A stretch of DNA of 64,000 bases from Brevibacterium siliguriense (GTDB lineage: Bacteria; Actinomycetota; Actinomycetes; Actinomycetales; Brevibacteriaceae): the NCBI RefSeq assembly GCF_900105315.1, contig NZ_LT629766.1, forward strand, positions 3,038,001 to 3,102,000, written 5' to 3'. The notes beneath the pieces are model-generated. The model made no database searches. It was given only the letters and a program-made list of their open reading frames with translations, and was not told the origin of the DNA. Shown one piece after another: positions 26,318 to 34,841 of the stretch. Position 1 is the stretch's first letter; each line of letters opens with the position of its first letter. The position numbers and the translations under genes were made by a program.

Positions 26318-27465
26318 TCAGGCGATGAGCTTGCGTCCCATCACCATGCGCTGGATCTGGTTGGTGCCTTCGTAGATCTGCGTGATCTTCGCATCGCGCA
26401 TCATCCGCTCAACCGGGTGGTCGACGACGTAGCCGGCTCCGCCGAGCAGCTGCACGGCGTCCGTGGTGATCTCCATGGCGGCGTCTGAGGCGAATGCCTT
26501 CGCGGCAGCCCCGAAGTAGGTGAGATCATCGTCGCCGCGTTCGCTCTTGGCGGCGGCGGTGTAGGTGAGCTGGCGGGCGGCCTCGAGCTTCATACCCATA
26601 TCGGCGAGCATGAACTGGATCGCCTGGTTCTCGGCGATCGACTTGCCGAACTGCTGACGCTCCTTGACGTAGTTCAACGCGTAGTCGAGTGCGCCCTGGG
26701 CGATACCGACGGCCTGCGCGGCGATCGTGACTCGGGTGTGGTCGAGGGTGCGCAGAGCGATCTTCAGGCCCTGTCCGGGCTCTCCGACGATGCGGTCACC
26801 GGGCAGGCGCACATTGTCGAAGAGGAGCTCTCGGGTGGGCGAACCCTTGATGCCGAGCTTGCGCTCCTTCTCGCCGAAGGTGAAGCCCTCATCGGACTTC
26901 TCGACGACGAAGGCGGAGATGTTGCGTCCGCGTGCTCCGTCGGGGTCGGTCACGGCCATCACTGTGTAGTACTCGGACTCTCCGGCGTTGGTGATCCAGG
27001 TCTTGACTCCGTTGAGGATCCAGTCGTCGCCGTCGCGTTCGGCACGGGTCTTCATCGATGCGGTGTCGGATCCGGCTTCGCGTTCGGACAGGCCATAGGA
27101 GAAGCCTGCTTCACCGGCGGCCACCGACGGGAAGTACTTCTTCTTGATCTCTTCGCTGCCGCCGAGCTGGACCGGCATGCTGCCGAGCTTGTTCACGGCC
27201 GGAATGAGAGACGACGAGGCGCAGCCGCGTGCGACCTCTTCGATGATGATCGCCACGGCCAGCGCATCGGCGCCCATACCCCCGTACTCTTCGGGATGTG
27301 CGCGGCGAAGAAATCCGTCTCGACGAGGGCGTCATGCGCTTCCTGCGGATAGCGGGAGTCCGCGTCGACCTCGGCGGCGAACGGCGCGATCTTCTTCTCG
27401 ACGACGTTGCGGACTGCGGCGCGGATCTCTTCGTGCTCTTCGCTGGGCTGGTAGAGGTCGAACAT
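26318..27465 (-). pseudogene. Acyl-CoA dehydrogenase (FadE25-like) interrupted by a one-base frameshift
   Basis: Two frames together make one complete acyl-CoA dehydrogenase of about 382 residues. The N-terminal piece (FDLYQPSEEHEEIRAAVRNV ... DFFAAHIP) ends normally at 27292; from there the protein continues one frame over as EYGGMGADALAVAIIIEEVA to the end (SEREAGSD, GIKGSPTREL, DAVQLLGGAGYVVDHPVERM, YEGTNQIQRMVMGRKLIA). The sequence CCG-AAGAGTAC lacks one base compared with the expected CCG-GAA-GAG-TAC. The ATG at 27465 has AGGAG five bases upstream. FAD-binding and catalytic regions are otherwise intact, so this is either a recent mutation or a sequencing error. It lies downstream of purE/purK, as fadE25 does in mycobacteria. 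Confidence 0.85.
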
Positions 27466-27502
27466 CATTCTCCTAAGACTTATCAAACGTTCAGCAAGGT
27501 CA

Positions 27503-28030
27503 TTATCCCTGCAGTGCACGTCCTTTGTCGAGGGCGACCTGCCGCAGCTGCGCCCGATAGTCGTCGAGACGGGATCGCAGTGCCTCGGCTTCGGTCCCCT
27601 GACCGGCACCGAGGATGCGTGCCGCCAACAGGCCCGCGTTCTTGGCACCGCCGATCGAGACGGTGGCCACGGGAACCCCGCCGGGCATCTGCACGATGGA
27701 CAGCAGTGAGTCCATTCCGTCGAGGTACTTCAGAGGCACGGGAACCCCGATGACCGGAAGCGAGGTCATCGACGCGATCATCCCGGGCAGGTGGGCCGCT
27801 CCCCCGGCTCCGGCGATGATCACTCGGACGCCGCGATCGGCCGCGGACTTCGCCCAGTCGATCATGTCCTCAGGCATGCGGTGGGCGGAGACCACCGCGG
27901 CGCTCGATTCGATGCCGAGTTCGTCGAGGGCTTCGGCTGCGGCCTTCATCGTCGGCCAGTCCGAGTCCGAGCCCATGACGATGCCGACCGGAGCCGCCGT
28001 CGGAGTGGAGCCTTCATTCGCTGTGGTCAT
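27503..28030 (-). CDS. purE: N5-carboxyaminoimidazole ribonucleotide mutase
   Basis: A 175-residue class I PurE, which rearranges N5-CAIR to CAIR in purine synthesis. The substrate loop [20 protein letters not shown] near residue 17, the [15 protein letters not shown] motif near 47 and the glycine-rich [19 protein letters not shown] segment near 75 are all intact. It follows purK with an 84-base gap on the same strand, matching the usual two-enzyme bypass of class II PurE. Confidence 0.96.
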   Translation of the reverse strand: MTTANEGSTPTAAPVGIVMGSDSDWPTMKAAAEALDELGIESSAAVVSAHRMPEDMIDWAKSAADRGVRVIIAGAGGAAHLPGMIASMTSLPVIGVPVPLKYLDGMDSLLSIVQMPGGVPVATVSIGGAKNAGLLAARILGAGQGTEAEALRSRLDDYRAQLRQVALDKGRALQG

Positions 28031-28114
28031 CTGTGCTTCCTTCGTTGCAGGCGGTACGGTCCCGTCCGTGCGGACGAGATGCGGGCGGCACCGGTGCCAA
28101 CCGGGCGCCGAGTC

Positions 28115-29317
28115 TCAGCGTGTGCCGGGCTCGCCCTCTGCCCGGAGGTCCTCGGGAGTGGGCATCTGCGGATGCGGATCGACATCGACTCCGGCGATGA
28201 AGTCCGCGGCATGCCGGGCCCGGGCGAGCACGATCTGCCGATCCTCGCCGTAGGCATTGACGTGTCCGACCTTCCGGCCCGGGCGCACGCCCTTGCCGTA
28301 GAGGTGGACCTTCACCGCCGGGTCGTGGGCCATGACATGCAGGTACGGTTGGTAGAGGTCTTCGTGATCGGCGCCGAGGATGTTGACCATCACGGACACA
28401 TCTTCACGGGCCGCGGGACTGCCGAGGGGAAGGTCGAGGACCGCGCGCAGGTGCTGTTCGAACTGGCTCGTCACCGCTCCGTCCTGGGACCAGTGGCCCG
28501 TATTGTGCGGTCGCATCGCGAATTCGTTGATGAGGAAACCCTCGGGAGTCTCGAACATCTCCATGGCCATCACGCCGGTGACCTCGAGGGTGCCGGCGAC
28601 CGTGAGGATCGCCTCGGTGATGGCCCGCGCCTTTTCGGCGGACAGGTCGGGGGCCGGAGCGATCGCCTCCTTGCACACGCCGTTCTGCTGCCAGGTCTCG
28701 ACCACCGGCCACACCGCAGTCTGTCCCATCGGAGAGCGTCCGACCATGACAGCGAGTTCTCTGGTGAAGTCGACCTTCTCCTCGGCAAGGAGCTGAGGCA
28801 CTTCGTTCAGCCACTCGACGGCCTCGTCGAGGCTGTCGATGACGCGCACGCCCTTGCCGTCATAGCCACCGCGGGGAGTCTTGAGGATGAAGGGGTATCC
28901 GACGCGAGCGGCGAAGGCCTCGACATCGGCAGCAGAGGTGATCTCTGCCCAGACGGGGTTGGGCAGACCGAGGTCGTCCATCCTCGCGCGCATCCGGATC
29001 TTGTCCTGGGCGAAGATGAGGGCATCGGGACCGGGGCGCACAGCGTGTCCGGCCTCGACGAGGGCCTGCAGATGCTCCGGCGGGACGTGTTCGTGATCGA
29101 AGGTGATGACGTCGACGGTCTCGGCGAAGGCCCTGAGCGTCGGATAGTCCGTATAGTCGCCGACGGTCACCTCATTGATGACCTGTGCGGCAGGGGCGTC
29201 GGCGGTCTCTGCGAGAACGGAGAAACGGACGCCGAGGGCTTCTGCGGCGGGGACCATCATGCGTGCCAGTTGGCCGCCGCCGATGACACCGATTCGAGGA
29301 AAAGTCACGTGTGCCAT
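28115..29317 (-). CDS. purK: 5-(carboxyamino)imidazole ribonucleotide synthase
   Basis: A 400-residue ATP-grasp enzyme that makes N5-CAIR from AIR, bicarbonate and ATP. The N-terminal nucleotide-binding loop IGVIGGGQLARMMVPAAEAL, the ATP-grasp segment PFILKTPRGGYDGKGVRVID near residue 155, GVMAMEMFETPEGFLINEFA near 265 and RPHNTGHWSQDG are typical. It feeds its product to PurE downstream, in a purK-purE unit. Confidence 0.96.
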   Translation of the reverse strand: MAHVTFPRIGVIGGGQLARMMVPAAEALGVRFSVLAETADAPAAQVINEVTVGDYTDYPTLRAFAETVDVITFDHEHVPPEHLQALVEAGHAVRPGPDALIFAQDKIRMRARMDDLGLPNPVWAEITSAADVEAFAARVGYPFILKTPRGGYDGKGVRVIDSLDEAVEWLNEVPQLLAEEKVDFTRELAVMVGRSPMGQTAVWPVVETWQQNGVCKEAIAPAPDLSAEKARAITEAILTVAGTLEVTGVMAMEMFETPEGFLINEFAMRPHNTGHWSQDGAVTSQFEQHLRAVLDLPLGSPAAREDVSVMVNILGADHEDLYQPYLHVMAHDPAVKVHLYGKGVRPGRKVGHVNAYGEDRQIVLARARHAADFIAGVDVDPHPQMPTPEDLRAEGEPGTR

Positions 29318-29331
29318 CCTAACGCGGGCAG

Positions 29332-30522
29332 TCAGACGAGAAGAAGCGGGATCTGCAGTTCCTGTTCCGTGGTGGAACCGTGATGACCGATGAGCGCCAG
29401 CGCCGAGGCGGATTCCACATCCGAATCGACCACGGCGAAGCCATCGGTGCAGATGACGAGGAAGTCCCCGATCCGCGGATAGACGTGCGGGGCGACGGGA
29501 CCGAAGTAGCCGCGGTCGATCGCCGTAGACTTCGGCAGGATGAGCCCGCGGTCGCCGATCGTCTCCTGCCAGGCTGCGAGCACGTCCGCCTCGGCGCCGT
29601 CAGCGGCGTAGAGATGCAGAGCGCGCGGCTCTCCGCCGACGTGGCGCAGACCGGCTTTGAGCTCGGGGAGCTCAGCGAGGTCGAGGCGGCGTTCGTGGTC
29701 GACGTCGACCATTCCATGGTCGGCGGTGATGAGCATCGTCGCGTCGTTCGGCAGGTCGGAGGCGAGCCGGGACAGAGCGAGATCGACGCGTTCGAGTTCC
29801 TCGGTCCAGGCCGCGGAGTCAGCACCGTGGACATGCCCGGTCTTGTCGAGGTTGCCCCAGTAGAGGTAGACGAGGCGACGACCGGGAGCCTTCGCCTCGG
29901 CCAGAGCCTGGGCACAGCGCTCCTCCAAGGTCTTCGAATCCCGGAATCTGCCGCCGCGCAGCGAAGCCCGGTTCAGCCCGCGTCCGGCGAACTTCTTCTC
30001 GCCGAGGCTGACCACATCGACCCCAACATCAGTGAGGCGTTCGAAGAGCGTTGCGTCGGGGACCCAGGCGACAGGATCGACGTCGAGGTTCCACGTCAGC
30101 TGATTGAGCACCGCATCCTTCTCCGGATCCAGGACGCGGTAGCCGACCACTCCGTGTGCACCGGGCAGGCGCCCCGTGGCCAGAGACGACAGAGAGTTCG
30201 CCGTCGTCGACGGGAACCCTGCGGACAGTGTTCGGCGCGTCCCGGCCTGTGACCGGAAGAAGGGTGTGTATCCGCTGAAGCGGCGCAGCTGCTGCTCGCC
30301 GAGACCGTCGACGAGCACGACGATCGTCGCTCGGGACTCTCGGTCGAGACCGAGCGCTCGTGCGCGATCGGACATCGGTGCGTCGAGAGCCTCGGCTGCA
30401 CCGAGGCTCAGTGCCGCTGCGGGAACGACGTCGGAGAGCATGGAGCCTGCATAGTCCGGAGGCCCCAAGGGCTCAGTGCCGGATTGGGACTGCGGTCCGT
30501 GCCGCGTCGAGTCCTCGCTCAT
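29332..30522 (-). CDS. Alkaline-phosphatase-superfamily nucleotide pyrophosphatase/phosphodiesterase
   Basis: A 396-residue protein of the type I phosphodiesterase family. Metal and nucleophile motifs are VVLVDGLGEQQL near residue 70, the threonine nucleophile in GFPSTTANSLSSLATGRLPG near 100, and ITADHGMVDVDHE near 265; a third metal site appears near LALIGHHGSTT at the end. No signal peptide is evident. The substrate is unknown. The start overlaps the DUF5998 stop by one base (TGATG), so the two are coupled. It precedes purK by 14 bases and may be cotranscribed with it. Confidence 0.88.
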   Translation of the reverse strand: MSEDSTRHGPQSQSGTEPLGPPDYAGSMLSDVVPAAALSLGAAEALDAPMSDRARALGLDRESRATIVVLVDGLGEQQLRRFSGYTPFFRSQAGTRRTLSAGFPSTTANSLSSLATGRLPGAHGVVGYRVLDPEKDAVLNQLTWNLDVDPVAWVPDATLFERLTDVGVDVVSLGEKKFAGRGLNRASLRGGRFRDSKTLEERCAQALAEAKAPGRRLVYLYWGNLDKTGHVHGADSAAWTEELERVDLALSRLASDLPNDATMLITADHGMVDVDHERRLDLAELPELKAGLRHVGGEPRALHLYAADGAEADVLAAWQETIGDRGLILPKSTAIDRGYFGPVAPHVYPRIGDFLVICTDGFAVVDSDVESASALALIGHHGSTTEQELQIPLLLV

Positions 30523-31118
30523 CAGCGACGCGACCGCAGCCGGGCGTGGAAGACTGCGGCACGCAGCTTCCCGGCGAAGTCGGCCATGCGGTCGACGGCG
30601 GCCTGCCCCTCGGCTTCGGCCGAGACACGGAGCATGACATCCTCGGCGAAGATCGATCCGCCGTAGCCGTGATCGCCCATGCAGTTGGGGTCTCCGCAGG
30701 TCTCGGGGAAGGCCTCGATGCGCTTCGACGCACCCCAGGACATGGTCAGCGAGACCTCGACGGGTTTGTCGCCGGGCTTGAATGCGGCGGGATCGGCGAA
30801 GGTGCGGCCGACCATCACGGTGCCCAAGCGGTCGAGCTCGATGTCCTCGCTGCTCGTGACCGCGCGGGGCTTTGAGCCGGGTTCCGCGTTCGGATCGTCA
30901 TCGACGTGGGCCAGCAGCAGCCGGGTTTCGGTGAGGACGAAGGCGGTGACGTGCCGGTGGATGGATTCGATGTCGACATGGGTGTCGATGTGGACGAAGT
31001 GTGCCAATACCGGTTCGTCGTAGAGAGAGTCGGCGAGTATGCCTTGAGTGAGCTGGGGATAGTATCCGGCCGACTGCAGATCATGAACGAGAACCTCGGG
31101 TAATGCCATGCCCACCAT
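30522..31118 (-). CDS. DUF5998 family protein
   Basis: A 198-residue actinobacterial protein matching DUF5998: LPEVLVHDLQSAGYYPQL at the start, LAHFVHIDTHVDIESIHRHV, and a Cys/Asp/His cluster CGDPNCMGDHGYGG near the C-terminal third that may bind a metal. ATG at 31118 is chosen because AGGGGAG lies nine bases upstream; the in-frame ATG at 31109 is an alternative. It is coupled to the downstream phosphodiesterase gene and divergent from the GNAT/acyl-CoA-synthetase gene. Function is unknown. Confidence 0.85.
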   Translation of the reverse strand: MVGMALPEVLVHDLQSAGYYPQLTQGILADSLYDEPVLAHFVHIDTHVDIESIHRHVTAFVLTETRLLLAHVDDDPNAEPGSKPRAVTSSEDIELDRLGTVMVGRTFADPAAFKPGDKPVEVSLTMSWGASKRIEAFPETCGDPNCMGDHGYGGSIFAEDVMLRVSAEAEGQAAVDRMADFAGKLRAAVFHARLRSRR

Positions 31119-31189
31119 TGTGCCCCACTCCCCTGACACTTCCCAGCGAGGTCGGCCATATCCGGGCGCCCGACGCATATGCTGGGACC

Positions 31190-33862
31190 ATGGAAAACTA
31201 TCCTGCCGGGTGGGAAGCCGATGTCGTCCTCCGCGACGGCGGCACCGCCCATCTGCGTCCGATCACTCCCGACGATTCCGCGGCCCTGGCCCGCATGCAC
31301 GAGGCCCAGTCGCCGGAATCCGTCTACCTGCGCTTCTTCGCTCCGCTGCCCCGGCTTCCCCAACGCGACCTCGATCGCTTCGTCAACGTCGATCACCGCG
31401 ACCGGGTGGCGCTGATCATGCTCGTCGGTGATGACATCATCGGCGTCGGTCGCTTCGACCGGATCAGCGACACCGACGCCGAGGTGGCCTTCAACATCGC
31501 CGACGCCCATCAGGGCCGCGGGGTCGGCTCGATCCTGCTGGAGCACTTGGCCGCGGCCGCGCGCGAATCCGGGATCCAGCGCTTCACCGCCGAGGTGCTG
31601 CCCCAGAACCGTTCGATGCTGCAGGTCTTCCAGGCAGCCGGCTACGAGGTCTCCCGGGGCTTCGACGACGGCGTCGTCGCCGTGAAGTTCGACATCGATC
31701 CCACGGCGCGGTCCATCGAAGTGCAGGCCTCGCGGGAGCACAGAGCCGAAGCACTGAGCGTGCGCACGGTCCTCCACCCCACCTCGGTGGCGGTGATCGG
31801 CGCCAGCCGCAAACGCAACTCCACCGGGCACCTTCTCATCCGCAACATCACAGCCGCGAAGTTCACCGGCGATCTCTGGGTCGTCCACCCCGAGGCCGAT
31901 CAGATCGCCGGAGTGCAGGCGTATCCGAGCCTCGCCGATCTGCCGGGCAAGGCCGACCTCGCGGTCATCGCCGTTCCGGCCGAATCCGTCACCGAGGTGG
32001 TCAAGGACTGTGCTGTACACGGGGTCAAGGCCGTGCTCGTCATCTCCTCCGGCTTCGCCGAGACCGGCTCCGAGGGTGCCGAACTGCAGCGTCGCATGGT
32101 CGCCACCTCCCGTGCCTACGGAATGCGCGTGGTCGGGCCGAACTCCTTCGGGTTGGTCAACGAGGCCGCCGAAATCTCGCTCAACGCCTCCCTGGCTCCG
32201 TTCCTCCCCGCCTCGGGAACCCTCGGGCTCTTCAGCCAGTCCGGGGCACTGGGCACCGCCCTGCTCGCGGCGGCGAAGAATCGCGGACTGGGCATCTCCA
32301 CCTTCGTCTCCGCAGGCAACCGCGCCGACCTCTCCGGCAATGACCTCCTCCAGTACTGGGAGGAGGATCCGGCCACTCAGACGGTCGGCCTCTACCTCGA
32401 ATCCATCGGCAATCCACGCAAGTTCTCGCGCATCGCCCGCCGTGTCTCCCGCGTCAAACCAGTCGTCGTCATCAAGTCCGACCTCACGGGCAGGGAGCTT
32501 CCGCCGGGGCATATCGTGCGCACCTCGTCACTGGCGCCGAACACCCTGGACCAGGTGCTCGAACAGGCGGGAGTGATCCGCGCGGATACGATCCACCAGC
32601 TCTTCGACCTCGCCCAGGTGTTCTCGACGCAGAAGCTGCCGGCAGGCAGACGCGTTGGGCTCATCGGCAACTCTGCGGCGATGAGCACCCTGATCATGCA
32701 GCGGGCCCGTTCCGAGGGGCTCCGCGTCGACACCGATCCCGTGTCCCTGCATCCCGAGGTCGATGCGGAGACCTTCCGGACCGAGCTCGATGCGATGTAT
32801 GCCCGAGACGATGTCGATTCGGTCATCGTCACCTTCACTCCATCGACCGGTGCGGAGGAGACCGAGATCGCCGGACTGCTGTCCGAATCCGCGGCACGCT
32901 CCGGAAAGACCACAGTCGCCTGCTTCCTCGGCATCCACGGCGTCCAGGACGAACTGACCACCTACCTCACCAGTGAGGACGGCGAACGGGTCTCCCACAC
33001 CGTCCCCAGCTACATCGGTCCCGAAGACGCCGTATGGGCTCTGGCTCGGGCCACGGACTATGCCCTGTGGAGGGCCGCCGATCACGGGCGCTACACCGAA
33101 CTCGACGATATCGATGACAAGAGGGTGCGGACGATCATCGAATCCGCTCTGGAGGGAGCGCCGCCGGGAACGCCCGTCCGGCTCGAACGCAACGACGTCC
33201 GAGATCTGCTCAGCGCCTACGGAATCGAAGTGCTGCCCTATATCGCAGCCTCTTCGGTGGACGAAGGCCTCGCCGCGGCGGAGAAGATCGGCTATCCCGT
33301 CGCCCTCAAGGCCGTGACGAACGTGCTGCGGCACCGGATGGAGCTCGGCGGTGTGCGGCTGAATATCGACACTCCCGAGGAGCTGGCCGAGGACTTCGCC
33401 GCGATCCAGGAGACCATCCGGCAGCTGACCGGCGAGGAGGAGCCGCTCGTCGACGTCCAGGCCATGGCCCCGCACGGCGTCCCCTGCGTCCTCCGCGCCG
33501 GAGAAGACCCGCTGCTGGGTCCGCTGCTGGCGTTCTCATTGGCGGGAGACACCACGGAGCTGCTCGGAGATGTCGCTCATCGGGTCGCCCCGATCACCGA
33601 CAAAGAGGCCGGGGACATGATCCGGTCGATCAAGGCCTCCCCGCGGCTGTTCGGCTATCGCGGTCTGCCTCCGATGAACATCGAACCGCTGCGCAATGTG
33701 CTGGAGAGGCTCTCGGTGCTCGTGGAGAACCACCCGCAGATCCTCGAACTCGTCATCCATCCGATGGTCGCCACGGAGACCGAGTCCCATGTGCTCAGCG
33801 CCCACGTCGACCTTGTGCGCGACCCGACTCGGATCGACGGCACCCGTCGCCTGCTGAGCTGA
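31190..33862 (+). CDS. GNAT acetyltransferase fused to ADP-forming acyl-CoA-synthetase-like domain (Pat type)
   Basis: An 890-residue fusion. Residues about 15-175 are a GNAT domain with acetyl-CoA loop ADAHQGRGVGSILLEHLAAA. Residues about 195-650 resemble the CoA-binding and ligase alpha part of ADP-forming acetyl-CoA synthetase (VAVIGASRKRNSTGHLLIRN, LGLFSQSGALGTALLAAAKN), and 660-890 an ATP-grasp part (LLSAYGIEVLPYIAASSVDE, GYPVALKAV). Proteins with this layout are protein lysine acetyltransferases (the PatZ group, here with the GNAT domain first, as in Streptomyces PatA) that control acetyl-CoA synthetase; many have lost ligase activity. Confidence 0.9.
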   Translation: MENYPAGWEADVVLRDGGTAHLRPITPDDSAALARMHEAQSPESVYLRFFAPLPRLPQRDLDRFVNVDHRDRVALIMLVGDDIIGVGRFDRISDTDAEVAFNIADAHQGRGVGSILLEHLAAAARESGIQRFTAEVLPQNRSMLQVFQAAGYEVSRGFDDGVVAVKFDIDPTARSIEVQASREHRAEALSVRTVLHPTSVAVIGASRKRNSTGHLLIRNITAAKFTGDLWVVHPEADQIAGVQAYPSLADLPGKADLAVIAVPAESVTEVVKDCAVHGVKAVLVISSGFAETGSEGAELQRRMVATSRAYGMRVVGPNSFGLVNEAAEISLNASLAPFLPASGTLGLFSQSGALGTALLAAAKNRGLGISTFVSAGNRADLSGNDLLQYWEEDPATQTVGLYLESIGNPRKFSRIARRVSRVKPVVVIKSDLTGRELPPGHIVRTSSLAPNTLDQVLEQAGVIRADTIHQLFDLAQVFSTQKLPAGRRVGLIGNSAAMSTLIMQRARSEGLRVDTDPVSLHPEVDAETFRTELDAMYARDDVDSVIVTFTPSTGAEETEIAGLLSESAARSGKTTVACFLGIHGVQDELTTYLTSEDGERVSHTVPSYIGPEDAVWALARATDYALWRAADHGRYTELDDIDDKRVRTIIESALEGAPPGTPVRLERNDVRDLLSAYGIEVLPYIAASSVDEGLAAAEKIGYPVALKAVTNVLRHRMELGGVRLNIDTPEELAEDFAAIQETIRQLTGEEEPLVDVQAMAPHGVPCVLRAGEDPLLGPLLAFSLAGDTTELLGDVAHRVAPITDKEAGDMIRSIKASPRLFGYRGLPPMNIEPLRNVLERLSVLVENHPQILELVIHPMVATETESHVLSAHVDLVRDPTRIDGTRRLLS

Positions 33863-34006
33863 GACGACGCAGAGAAGCGACCCGCTGAGCTGAAAGGAGA
33901 ATCCACACCCGCCGCAGGCTGTCTTCGAGTTTCACCGTCAGAGCGCCAGATTGGCGCGTCCTATACCAATTCGCAGACTTGACGGGTAGTGTCTGTATCC
34001 GTTCAC

Positions 34007-34028
34007 CACGAAATGTTATGAATTCGTG
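34007..34028. promoter_or_regulatory. Candidate operator upstream of the TetR gene at 34140
   Basis: CACGAA (34007-34012) and TTCGTG (34023-34028) form an inverted repeat around ten AT-rich bases. A second palindrome, AGTGGCCG/CGGCCACT, lies just downstream near 34036-34058 and could be an attenuating hairpin in the leader. Confidence 0.35.
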
Positions 34029-34139
34029 TTTAAATGAGTGGCCGCTCCGGCGGCCACTGTCTGTGGCCAGTCACAGGCCATCCACCGTCCCAGGCGGCCG
34101 CATTGAGCGGGCGCCCCATGAGAGCGAGGCCTCACAGTC

Positions 34140-34694
34140 ATGATTTCGCGCAGAGACGTCGTCACCGACTCCGCGATCGCCGTAGTCGCCGAACAAGGAG
34201 TCCGCGGACTCACCCACCGGGCAGTCGATGCACTGGCCGAACTGCCGGTGGGGTCGACTTCGAATGTCTACCGCACCCGCGATGCCCTGATCACCGGAAT
34301 CATGGAGCGCATCGGCGAGCTGAACTCCCAGCAGCTCGAACGCCTGCCGGAGCTCGTGCGTGCTCCGGGCGCCGATCCCATCGAAGTCGCCATCGACTTC
34401 TGCATGAACTGGCTGACCACGGACCGCAACCGGTTCTACACGATGATGATGCTCAGCCTGGATCCGGCGCTGCCGCCTGAGGCAGTGATCGCCAAGGAGA
34501 AGAACCTCCGCGCGATCAAGGAATTCATCATGCGATTCGCCGGCATCGACGCCGAATATGCGCAGCGGGTCAACAGCTCCGTCGCGGGAATGATGGTCGG
34601 CGAACTCGTCGCCGGCACGGCAGATCGTGCGCATGTGGAGTCCTACCTCACGGAGTTCTTCCAATGGCTTCGCGGCGGCCGCGAAAGCGCCTGA
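34140..34694 (+). CDS. TetR/AcrR family transcriptional regulator
   Basis: A 184-residue TetR-type repressor. The N-terminal helix-turn-helix is VTDSAIAVVAEQGVRGLTHR followed by VDALAELPVGSTSNVYRTRD; in place of the usual YxxF recognition end there is NVYRTR. The remaining residues form the all-alpha ligand domain. It stands alone between the Pat-type gene and the topoisomerase gene, so its target is not obvious; it may regulate itself through the palindromes upstream. Confidence 0.85.
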   Translation: MISRRDVVTDSAIAVVAEQGVRGLTHRAVDALAELPVGSTSNVYRTRDALITGIMERIGELNSQQLERLPELVRAPGADPIEVAIDFCMNWLTTDRNRFYTMMMLSLDPALPPEAVIAKEKNLRAIKEFIMRFAGIDAEYAQRVNSSVAGMMVGELVAGTADRAHVESYLTEFFQWLRGGRESA

Positions 34695-34841
34695 ACTCCG
34701 ACACGACCCCTCCGGGAACGCTCGATTGAGCCGGAGAACGCAAATCGAACGCTAGAATCGACGGGTGCCCTCCCCCACTGAGGTCAGGCCTCGGCGCGGG
34801 CGGGTGTTCGAATCGAACAGTTCGTGCGTCAAAGGAGTACC

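Noticed and set aside
31103..31189. Longer N-terminus for the GNAT/acyl-CoA synthetase protein
   Set aside because: The extension would overlap the start of the divergent DUF5998 gene, and the GNAT domain begins naturally at the ATG at 31190.
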